Positions 7,344-15,317 of a DNA stretch of 19,628 nucleotides are shown one piece after another. Position 1 is the stretch's first letter; each line of letters begins with the position of its first letter. Both the position numbers and the translations under genes were made by a program. The DNA is from an uncultured Collinsella sp. (GTDB lineage Bacteria; Actinomycetota; Coriobacteriia; Coriobacteriales; Coriobacteriaceae), in the NCBI GenBank assembly GCA_900540095.1, contig UQEO01000032.1, positions 1 through 19,628 of the forward strand, written 5' to 3'. The notes below the pieces were generated by a model. It was given only the letters and a program-made list of their open reading frames with translations, was not told the DNA's origin and did not search any database.

Positions 7344-7379
7344 ATGTGTTCGCAAATGGTCGAACGCCAAAACGTTTGA

Positions 7380-7772
7380 CTATTGGGCAAGCTTGAGCTT
7401 ACACCATGCGATTTCATTATAGAGGTAGGCGCGGCGTGCATCATCCTCCGACAAATTACCCAGCTTCTCTTCAAAACCTTGAATATCAGCTTTAACCTTG
7501 TCGGCGTCGACCGTCGCCAAATCGCAAGCGCGCTCGGCGAGGACGGTCACGACATCGTCCGCAACCTGGGCATAGCCGCCGGCCACGGCAAACGTGTGGT
7601 CGACAGTGCCCATGGCCTTATCGGAAACGCGAACGTAACCGCGGTCGATCGTGCAGATTTCGCTGGAGTGAGCAGGCAGAACGCCAAACTCACCATCCGT
7701 GGACGGAATCGACACAAACGCAGCGTCGCCCTCATAGGCGCAGCTCACGGGGCACACGATGCGGATACGCAT
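7380..7772 (-). CDS. atpC: F1Fo ATP synthase epsilon subunit
   Basis: Epsilon is the small rotor-stalk subunit that couples F1 to the c ring and damps ATP hydrolysis. At 130 residues it has the usual N-terminal beta-sandwich (DGEFGVLPAHSSEICTIDRG near 26-45, AVAGGYAQVADDVVTVLAERA near 62-82) and a C-terminal helical hairpin from about residue 90 (EKLGNLSEDDARRAYLYNEI). It is the last gene of the atp operon, with its ATG three bases after the atpD stop codon, and is followed by a strong hairpin terminator. Confidence 0.95.
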   Translation of the reverse strand: MRIRIVCPVSCAYEGDAAFVSIPSTDGEFGVLPAHSSEICTIDRGYVRVSDKAMGTVDHTFAVAGGYAQVADDVVTVLAERACDLATVDADKVKADIQGFEEKLGNLSEDDARRAYLYNEIAWCKLKLAQ

Positions 7773-7775
7773 AAC

Positions 7776-9229
<1,454 letters not shown>

Positions 9230-9230
<1 letters not shown>

Positions 9231-10138
9231 TACTGTTCCTCCAATGCTGAGGCTCCGCCGACGATCTCGTTGATCTCGGTCGTGATCGAAGCCTGGCGCA
9301 CGCGACTATACGTGCGGGTAAGGGTCGAGATGATCGCGGTGGCGTTTTCCGTTGCGGAGTGCATGGCCTTGCGGCGCGCACCCTGCTCGGCGGCCGCCGA
9401 ATCGATCAGGGCCTGGTAGATGACCGTCAGGATATATGACGGCACAAGTTTGCCGAGAACATGCTCGGGAGAGGGCACGAACTCGAACGTGGACGAGATG
9501 CGCTTAGGGGCGTCGGTCTCGTTCTTACGCGGACCGTGGGCCATAGCGATCATCTCGGGATCGAGCGGCAGCAAGTGCTCGACGCGAAGCTCCTGATCCA
9601 CGCGGTTCTTGGCGTGGTGGTAAACAAGCTCGACGCGGTCAAGCTCACCGGCACGATACGCATCGCAGATATGAGAGGAGATCATGCGGGCCTGATTGAA
9701 ATCGGGCTCGGAGGAGTTGCCCTCAAAGTGCATGGCGACGTTTGCGCGGTCGCGGAAATACGTGGCCGGTTTGCGCCCACACGCGATGATCTCGCACTCG
9801 ATGCCGTCGTTCGCCCAAGAAGCGGCGAGCTTTTCGGCCGTGCGCTCCACCGTCGTATTGAAACCGCCGGCAAGGCCGCGGTCCGAAGCAATGACGACAA
9901 TCAGGCCATGCTTGACGCTCTCATGCTTCTGCAGCATGGGATCGGTGCCCGAGCAGGAGGCGTCGCCGGCAACCGTCAGCATGACGTCGGTCAGCGCCTC
10001 CTTATAGGGCTCGGCCTGCTTGGAGCGATCGAGGGCACGACGGATCTTGGCCGTAGAGACCATCTCCATCGTGCGCGTGATCTGCTTGGTCGTGGTAACC
10101 GAGGAGATTCGCTTCTTAATGTCGCGAAGGTTGGCCAT
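9230..10138 (-). CDS. atpG: F1Fo ATP synthase gamma subunit
   Basis: Gamma is the central rotating shaft of F1. It has the expected N-terminal coiled-coil helix (LRDIKKRISSVTTTKQITRT near 4-23, then MEMVSTAKIRRA), the Rossmann-like middle domain (IVVIASDRGLAGGFN near 80-94) and the C-terminal coiled-coil helix (SAAAEQGARRKAMHSATENA, then IISTLTR), ending in RQASITTEINEIVGGASAL. Its 302 residues are slightly longer than the common 285-290. The ATG begins five bases after the atpA stop, and the stop codon overlaps the atpD start. Confidence 0.97.
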
Positions 10139-10143
10139 AGGGC

Positions 10144-11742
10144 TTAGTTCTCCTCTGATCCAGTCGTATCGGCATGGTGCTTGGCCATGAACTGCTGCTT
10201 GAAGTCACCGATGACGCGCAGGAGCTCAGCCTTGGTGTCATCGTCGATCTTCTTGGCGCGAACCTTGTCGAGCAGCGAGCCAAAGCCATTGTCCATGTAC
10301 TCGATGAGCTCGGCACGGAAAGGCAGCACGTCGGCGATCTCCAGGTCATCCAGGAAGCCCTCGTTGCCAGCGAACAGCGTAACAATCTGCTCGCCAACCT
10401 CAAACGGCTGGTAGCGCGGCTGCTTCAGGAGCTCGGTCATACGGGCACCATGGGTCAGCTGCTTCTGAGTAGCCTCGTCGAGGTCAGAGCCGAACTGGGT
10501 AAAGCCAGCGAGCTCCTGGTACGAAGCGAGGTCCAGACGGAGGTTGCCGGCGACCTGCTTCATGGCCTTGGTCTGTGCATCGCCACCGACGCGGGACACG
10601 GAGATACCCACGTCGACTGCCGGGCGCTGACCCTGGAAGAAGAGCTCGGACTGCAGGTAGATCTGACCATCGGTAATGGAAATGACGTTGGTCGGAATGT
10701 AGGCCGAGACGTCGCCGTCCTGGGTCTCGATGATCGGCAGTGCCGTCATGGAGCCGTAGCCGTTCTTCTTGGACATCTTGACGGCACGCTCGAGCAGACG
10801 AGAGTGCAGGTAGAAGATGTCGCCAGGATAGGCCTCACGTCCGGGCGGACGATGCAGCGTCAGCGACATCTGACGGTAGGCCACGGCCTGCTTGGACAGG
10901 TCGTCGTAGATGACGAGCACGTGGCCGCCGGGGTTGGTCTCGCTGGCGGGCTTACCGTCCTCGCCGTTGTACATGAAGAACTCGCCGATAGCGGCACCGG
11001 CCATAGGCGCGATGTACTGCATAGGGGCGGAATCGGCAGCGGTGGCCGAAACGATGATGGTGTAGTCGAGCGCACCGTGCTGAGCGAGGGTCTCGCGGAT
11101 GTTGGCAACCGTGGAGGCCTTCTGGCCGATGGCGACATAGATGCAGACCATGCCCTTGCCGCGCTGATTGAGGATAGCGTCGATGGCAATGGCGGTCTTA
11201 CCGGTCTTACGGTCGCCGATGATGAGCTCACGCTGACCGCGGCCGATAGGCACCATGGAGTCGATGGCCAACAGGCCGGTCTGAACCGGCTCGCACACCG
11301 GGGTACGGTCGATGACACCGGGGGCCTTGAACTCGATGGGGCGACGATGCGTGGCGACGATGTCGCCCAGGCCGTCGATGGGCTGGCCGAGCGGATTGAC
11401 GACGCGGCCGAGCATGGCACGGCTCACGGGGATATCCATAATGCGGCCAGTGGTGCGGCACTCGTCGCCTTCCTTGATGGAGTCGACGGCACCGAACAGA
11501 ACGGCGCCGACCTCGTCACGGTCAAGGTTCTGGGCAAGGCCGAAGACGGTCTCACCGGTATCGGAGCTCTTGAACTCCAGAAGCTCGCCTGCCATGGCGC
11601 TCTTGAGGCCGGAGACGCGCGCGATGCCGTCGCCTACCTCGTCGACCGTTGAAACCTCATGCGTATCGACCGTCGCGGAGAGGCTCGTGAGCTGCTCCTG
11701 CAGTTTCTTGGCGATATCCTGGGCATTGAGGGTTTCGGACAT
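10144..11742 (-). CDS. atpA: F1Fo ATP synthase alpha subunit
   Basis: Alpha is the non-catalytic nucleotide-binding partner of beta. The 532-residue protein has an N-terminal beta-barrel (residues 25-95), P-loop GDRKTGKT (176-183), the SVSRVGG region carrying the arginine finger, and a C-terminal helical domain. A slightly long, charged tail (KHHADTTGSEEN) ends the protein. A near-perfect ribosome binding site, GGAGGTGA, precedes the ATG, which overlaps the atpH stop by one base (TAATG). This is the usual combination of coupling and independent strong initiation for the alpha gene. Confidence 0.98.
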   Translation of the reverse strand: MSETLNAQDIAKKLQEQLTSLSATVDTHEVSTVDEVGDGIARVSGLKSAMAGELLEFKSSDTGETVFGLAQNLDRDEVGAVLFGAVDSIKEGDECRTTGRIMDIPVSRAMLGRVVNPLGQPIDGLGDIVATHRRPIEFKAPGVIDRTPVCEPVQTGLLAIDSMVPIGRGQRELIIGDRKTGKTAIAIDAILNQRGKGMVCIYVAIGQKASTVANIRETLAQHGALDYTIIVSATAADSAPMQYIAPMAGAAIGEFFMYNGEDGKPASETNPGGHVLVIYDDLSKQAVAYRQMSLTLHRPPGREAYPGDIFYLHSRLLERAVKMSKKNGYGSMTALPIIETQDGDVSAYIPTNVISITDGQIYLQSELFFQGQRPAVDVGISVSRVGGDAQTKAMKQVAGNLRLDLASYQELAGFTQFGSDLDEATQKQLTHGARMTELLKQPRYQPFEVGEQIVTLFAGNEGFLDDLEIADVLPFRAELIEYMDNGFGSLLDKVRAKKIDDDTKAELLRVIGDFKQQFMAKHHADTTGSEEN

Positions 11743-12218
11743 TAGGCTTCACCTCCGTACGAATTAGCAGAGTTTGCGAGGGTCTCCTGCGCGACGCGCA
11801 GCTGCGTCTTGACGGAAATGTCACGACGCTCGCCGCGGGCCTCGAGCACCAGGCCGCCCACGATAGACGGGTCGACCTGCTCGATAAGGAATACCTTGCG
11901 GCCGAAGTCCTGCTCGCATTTCTTAGTGATGGTTTGACGCAGCTCGTCGTCGAGCGGGATCGCCGTGGTGACGGTCACGCCCACTACATCCTCGTCTTCC
12001 TCGGCAACATACTTAAAGGCAGCTGCCACCTTGGGAAGAAGGTCGAGCTGGTCGCGCTTGGACATGGTGTCGAGCACGGCGATGATCTCGGGGCTGGCGC
12101 TAGCCAGGCGCTCGATCATCTCGAGGTCCTCGAACACATGGTTCTCGGCCTTGGCGGCTTCCAAAAGGGAGCGCGCGTAGGTCTCGAGTACCTTGTCCTG
12201 ATAGCGGCTAGTCGGCAT
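11742..12218 (-). CDS. atpH: F1Fo ATP synthase delta subunit
   Basis: Delta (OSCP homologue) clamps the peripheral stalk to the top of F1. The helical N-terminal domain (RYQDKVLETYARSLLEAAKA near 5-24) and the C-terminal beta segment (DPSIVGGLVLEARGERRDISVKTQL near 117-141) are recognisable. At 158 residues it is shorter than the common 175-185, mainly in the middle. The start ATG lies inside the end of atpF, an 11-base overlap that implies coupled translation. It has low sequence conservation but its place in the operon makes the assignment firm. Confidence 0.94.
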   Translation of the reverse strand: MPTSRYQDKVLETYARSLLEAAKAENHVFEDLEMIERLASASPEIIAVLDTMSKRDQLDLLPKVAAAFKYVAEEDEDVVGVTVTTAIPLDDELRQTITKKCEQDFGRKVFLIEQVDPSIVGGLVLEARGERRDISVKTQLRVAQETLANSANSYGGEA

Positions 12219-12810
12219 TCAGGCTACCTGCTTCCTGGATGTAGCGCTCGATGAGCTTCTTCTGCTCGCCCTCGTCCTCGAGTGCCTCGCCCACGATCTT
12301 GGTGGCGACAGCAACGGACAGGTCGGCGATGGAGCTCGCGGCACCGGCGTAGATGGACTTGCGCTCGTCCTCGACGGTCGTGTGGGCCTTGGCGATGATC
12401 TCCTCGGCCTCCTTGTGAGCAGCCTCGATAATACGGGCGCGCTCGGACTCGGCGTCCTTACGGGCCTCGAGAACGATGTCGGCAGCCTGACGACGGGCGT
12501 CGGTGACGATCGAGTCGGACTCAGCGCGCTTGGCGATAGCCTCCTGCTTGGTCTTCTCGGCCTCGTCGAGGCTCTCCTCGATCTTCTTGCCGCGCTCCTC
12601 CATGGTTTTCATGATGCCCGGCAGGGCGACCTTGGCCAGCACGATCCAGATGATCAGGAAGGCGATAAGCGCCGGGATGAACTCCGCCATCTTAGGGATG
12701 AGGATGTCCGCACCGGCAGCGCCGTCCTCGGCGAACGCGGAAACCGGCATGAGCAGCGCGGCCGCGGACGCGGAGAGTGCGATCGCGCTCTTCTGGGATG
12801 AAAGATTCAT
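12208..12810 (-). CDS. atpF: F1Fo ATP synthase b subunit with signal-like N-terminus
   Basis: The b subunit forms the peripheral stator stalk. The 200-residue protein has its membrane anchor at about 44-63 (FIPALIAFLIIWIVLAKVAL) and a long charged coiled coil (65-165, rich in EAEK, ERARIIEAAHKEAEE patterns). Unusually, the anchor is preceded by a second hydrophobic stretch (SAIALSASAAALLMPVSAFA, 8-27) ending in AFA-ED, which looks like a cleavable signal peptide. The start ATG is supported by GGAG eight bases before it. An internal ATG at residue 41 lacks a ribosome binding site, so the long form is likely real. The gene follows atpE by 15 bases and overlaps atpH by 11. Confidence 0.95.
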   Translation of the reverse strand: MNLSSQKSAIALSASAAALLMPVSAFAEDGAAGADILIPKMAEFIPALIAFLIIWIVLAKVALPGIMKTMEERGKKIEESLDEAEKTKQEAIAKRAESDSIVTDARRQAADIVLEARKDAESERARIIEAAHKEAEEIIAKAHTTVEDERKSIYAGAASSIADLSVAVATKIVGEALEDEGEQKKLIERYIQEAGSLNAD

Positions 12811-12825
12811 ACTTGACGCTCCGTG

Positions 12826-13020
12826 CTATTTAACGATCAGCGCGACAACGAAGCCGATCAGAGCCAGAGCCTCGCCGAAGGCGGAGCCCATGATGAAGAC
12901 GGTGAACACGCGGCCCTGGACCTCAGGCTGACGGGCCATAGCACCCGTAGCACCCAGAGCAGACAGGCCGATAGCAAGACCAGCGCCGATAACACCGAGA
13001 CCGTAACCGATAACTCCCAC
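12826..13020 (-). CDS. atpE: F1Fo ATP synthase c subunit
   Basis: The c subunit forms the membrane rotor ring. It is a hairpin of two hydrophobic helices (about 2-29 and 38-62) joined by the polar loop ARQPE, with the ion-carrying Glu50 in GSAFGEALALIG. It lacks the Gln and Ser that mark sodium-binding rings (the helix-1 position reads Ile and the residue after Glu is Ala), so proton coupling is inferred. At 64 residues it is short; most c subunits have 70-90, with extra residues before helix 1. The GTG start follows AAAGGAGG by four bases, and an in-frame TAA lies nine codons upstream with no other start between, so the short form is well supported. Confidence 0.95.
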   Translation of the reverse strand: MGVIGYGLGVIGAGLAIGLSALGATGAMARQPEVQGRVFTVFIMGSAFGEALALIGFVVALIVK

Positions 13021-13071
13021 GATTCCTCCTTTGTCGTGCGTGTCTTATTTCACGCAGGATAACCTTTTTAT

Positions 13072-13107
13072 AACTGCCGGGCTCCATGGGTACGGGCACC
13101 GGCGGTT
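13072..13107. other. Hairpin in the atpB-atpE intergenic region
   Basis: AACTGCCGG (13072-13080) and CCGGCGGTT (13099-13107) pair over 9 bp with one wobble around an 18-base loop. A second, perfect 6-bp stem, GCCTTA/TAAGGC with a four-base loop, lies at 13117-13132. Neither is followed by a T-run on the minus strand, so termination is unlikely. Both occupy the only sizeable gap (127 bases) inside the atp operon. Confidence 0.5.
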
Positions 13108-13147
13108 TAACGAATTGCCTTACCTTTAAGGCGCGAACGGAAGACTA

Positions 13148-13951
13148 CTACTCCTCCTCCGCGACCTCCTCTGCCTCGGAGACATACACGGCGGTAAGGA
13201 CCGTGAAGACGTAAGCCTGGATGGCGCCGACCACGAGCTCGATCGCATAGATCAGGATGAGGATGGCAAGCCAGGCCAACGAAGGCAGGGCGCCGACGGC
13301 GTGGGCCGCGGAAACCTGCTGAAGCAGCGGCTGCATGAACATGCTCGCCATGATGGCGAACGAGCCCATGACCACGTGTCCTGCGAACATGTTGCAGAAC
13401 AGACGGACGGCGAGCGTGATGAGGCGCAGGAAGGTAGAGAAAAGCTCGACGACCCACACAAGCACGTTCATCGGGAAGCTCACGCCCTGCGGGGCGAGGC
13501 TCTTGATGTAGCCGATCACGCCGTGAGCCTTGCATCCGTAGTAGATGAAGTACACGAAGGCGAAGATGGCGAGCGCGGCGGTGGAGCCGATTGCGCCGGT
13601 GCCGGGCTTCATTCCCGGGATCAGGCCGATCATGTTATTGATCAGGATGAACAGGAAAAGCGAGCACAGGAACGGGAAGTGCTTCTTCCAGTTCTCACCC
13701 ACGACGCCCTTGCCGATATCGTTCTCGACGTACTCGATGATGTACTCGAAACCGTTGACGAAGAAGCCCTTGGGAACCAGGGTCTGTTTCTTCTTGAACA
13801 CGGCCAGGACGATCAGGAGCACGATCGTGGAGACGATCAGCCAAAACGAGTACTGCGTGATGCCGCAGCTCAAATCGCCCACGACAGGGGTGGAGCTGAA
13901 CTCGCTGACCAGATGATTAATCTCATCAGGCAGCTTTTCAAAAATTTCCAC
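13148..13951 (-). CDS. atpB: F1Fo ATP synthase a subunit
   Basis: Subunit a is the membrane stator that carries the proton half-channels against the c ring. The 267-residue protein has five or six membrane helices; the diagnostic helix reads FLRLITLAVRLFCNMFAGH, with the essential arginine at about residue 183 (equivalent to E. coli Arg210). The final helices (LAILILIYAIELVVGAIQAYVFTVL, about 228-252) carry the usual Glu and Gln. The tail is acidic (SEAEEVAEEE). The start is GTG with AAAGG six bases upstream, three bases after the stop of the preceding small membrane protein. Confidence 0.97.
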   Translation of the reverse strand: MEIFEKLPDEINHLVSEFSSTPVVGDLSCGITQYSFWLIVSTIVLLIVLAVFKKKQTLVPKGFFVNGFEYIIEYVENDIGKGVVGENWKKHFPFLCSLFLFILINNMIGLIPGMKPGTGAIGSTAALAIFAFVYFIYYGCKAHGVIGYIKSLAPQGVSFPMNVLVWVVELFSTFLRLITLAVRLFCNMFAGHVVMGSFAIMASMFMQPLLQQVSAAHAVGALPSLAWLAILILIYAIELVVGAIQAYVFTVLTAVYVSEAEEVAEEE

Positions 13952-13954
13952 GAC

Positions 13955-14266
13955 TTACCTTTCGACCTCATGAGGATCCCGCAGCGCCTTGGCGACGCAA
14001 ACCGTGCAGGCGGCCATAAAAGCCACGAAACCGATCGCCTCGCCCAGGAGGAACATGCGAAATGCCTCTCCGAACAACGCAAACACAACCAAGGTAAAGA
14101 CGAGCAGGGCGACTGCCGAGACCGCCAGACTCACCATGCCCTTGAGCATGTCCGCATTCTGTTTATCGTCAAGAACCGGCTTGAGCGTAAAAACAAAGGG
14201 AAGGAAGGCAATTGCGCCCGCGATGGCGCCTGCAACGATAGCGAGCAGATCGGCTATCTGAAACAC
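13955..14266 (-). CDS. Small membrane protein at the atpI position
   Basis: This protein has about three membrane helices (roughly 5-25, 45-66 and 72-95 from the chosen start) and a short basic/acidic end (KALRDPHEVER). It is first in the atp operon, where AtpI, a c-ring assembly or magnesium-related helper, usually lies; similarity is by position and size rather than a clear motif. The open frame reaches back to a TTG at 14341 without a ribosome binding site, and that upstream part overlaps the operon's promoter. The GTG at 14266 has GTGAGG six bases upstream, giving 103 residues. A GTG four codons earlier is also possible. The atpB start follows after three bases. Confidence 0.7.
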   Translation of the reverse strand: MFQIADLLAIVAGAIAGAIAFLPFVFTLKPVLDDKQNADMLKGMVSLAVSAVALLVFTLVVFALFGEAFRMFLLGEAIGFVAFMAACTVCVAKALRDPHEVER

Positions 14267-14327
14267 TGGCGTCCTCACTTTCCTTTTTAACGCCTCACAG
14301 AACAGTTCCCGCCAAACATTGGTGACT

Positions 14328-14355
14328 ATTGTACGAGCCAATCGCTAAAGTACAA
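14328..14355 (-). promoter_or_regulatory. Candidate promoter of the atp operon
   Basis: On the minus strand TTGTAC (14355-14350) and TACAAT (14333-14328) are separated by 16 bases, a good match to the housekeeping consensus. Transcription would begin near 14320, about 55 bases before the GTG of the atpI-position gene. An inverted repeat, AACCGT/ACGGTT (14354-14359 and 14367-14372, seven-base loop), sits over and upstream of the -35 and could be a regulator site. Confidence 0.6.
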
Positions 14356-14546
14356 CCGTAAAACAAACGGTTAATACGCACCTGTACGTTTTCTTAAGGC
14401 CTTCTTTATGCCGCAGGTACGGTAATACGTTTTTTCGAACCCCTCAGGGCAAAACGTCCGTTAACAGAAGTGCGCGTGGACGACTTTTGCTCGCCCGCGC
14501 GCACCATTTCTTCGTATTTGTGACCGTAGCCGACAAGGCCCAACGA
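14356..14546. other. Intergenic region between upp and the atp operon
   Basis: Apart from the atp promoter and the upp terminator, this stretch holds AT-rich sequence with a spaced inverted repeat ACCTG...CAGGT (about 14381-14418) and several ACGTTTT/TACGT motifs. A minus-strand frame directly after the upp stop stays open for about 40 codons, but it has no convincing start signal or domain and overlaps the terminator, so I treat it as non-coding. Confidence 0.4.
14461..14504 (-). terminator. Candidate terminator after upp
   Basis: On the minus strand GTGCGCG (14504-14498) pairs with CGCGCAC (14476-14470), and inside it GGGCGA pairs with TCGTCC (one wobble) around GCAAAAG; a single mismatch separates the two stems. 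TTCTGTT follows. The stem is strong but the T-tract is broken, so confidence is moderate. Confidence 0.6.
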
Positions 14547-15194
14547 CTAGAGCGTACCGTAGATGCGGTCGCCGGCGTCGCCAAGGCCGGGAACGATGTA
14601 GGCGGCCTCGTTGAGATGGTCGTCGATGGCGCACGTATAAATATGTACGTCGGGGTCCTTTTCGGTCAGTGACTTGAGGCCCTCGGGCGCGGCGACGATG
14701 CACAGCATACGGATATCCTTGACACCGCGCTCGCGCAGGTAGCTGATGGCCATCTCGGCCGAACCGCCCGTGGCGAGCATGGGGTCGACGACCAGGCAGA
14801 TGCGCTGGTCGATATCCTTGGGCATCTTGCAGTAATACTCATGCGGCTCGTGGGTAACCTCGTCGCGCTCCATACCGATGTGGCCCACGCGAGCGGAGGG
14901 TACCAAGTCGAGGATGCCATCGACCATGCCAAGGCCCGCACGCAGAATGGGAACGATGGCGAGCTTCTTGCCGGCAAGCTGCTTAAACGTGGCAGTGGTG
15001 ATGGGGGTCTCGACCTCGACGTCTTCCATGGGCAGGTCGCGCATGGCCTCGTAGCCGTCAAAAAGTGCGAGCTCGCGCACGAGCTGGCGGAACTGGTTGG
15101 TGCCGGTGCTCTTGTCGCGCAGGATCGACAGCTTGTGCTGGACGAGCGGGTGATCGACAAGGGTCACACGGGACGTATCGTAGGTGACGGTCAT
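14547..15194 (-). CDS. upp: Uracil phosphoribosyltransferase
   Basis: Upp salvages uracil by joining it to PRPP to give UMP in the cytosol. The 215-residue protein starts MTVTYDTSRVTLVDHPLVQHKL, typical of the family; the ATG follows AAAGGGG by ten bases. Key segments are VPILRAGLGMVDG near 81-93, the PRPP loop VVDPMLATGGSA at about 135-146, and the uracil-binding C-terminus YIVPGLGDAGDRIYGT. The frame extends upstream to 15242 without family similarity. It stands in the conserved position just before the atp operon. The 123-base gap upstream to glpK holds a small perfect hairpin, GCCTTG/CAAGGC (15230-15245), in its leader. Confidence 0.96.
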   Translation of the reverse strand: MTVTYDTSRVTLVDHPLVQHKLSILRDKSTGTNQFRQLVRELALFDGYEAMRDLPMEDVEVETPITTATFKQLAGKKLAIVPILRAGLGMVDGILDLVPSARVGHIGMERDEVTHEPHEYYCKMPKDIDQRICLVVDPMLATGGSAEMAISYLRERGVKDIRMLCIVAAPEGLKSLTEKDPDVHIYTCAIDDHLNEAAYIVPGLGDAGDRIYGTL

Positions 15195-15317
15195 GGGTTG
15201 ATTGCCCCTTTCGTTGCGGCCGGAAGATGGCCTTGCTGACAAGGCGCATGGCGATGTTGTTGCCGCGCGCCGTGCATAAGTTTAACGGTTTGTTGTATCG
15301 AGCAGCTCGTCGCAGCC

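Noticed and set aside
13107..13535. A minus-strand frame overlapping the 3' half of atpB
   Set aside because: It lies in another frame of atpB, whose membrane helices and essential Arg are intact. The product is Arg/His-rich, as expected of an out-of-frame reading.
14430..14546. An open frame of about 40 codons directly after the upp stop codon, in the same frame
   Set aside because: Uracil phosphoribosyltransferases normally end at DRIYGT plus one or two residues, as here, so read-through is not needed. The stretch overlaps a terminator-like hairpin and has only a weak start.
15230..15245. GCCTTG/CAAGGC hairpin between glpK and upp, as a possible glpK terminator
   Set aside because: The stem is only 6 bp and no T-run follows on the minus strand, so I mention it only as a leader hairpin of upp.
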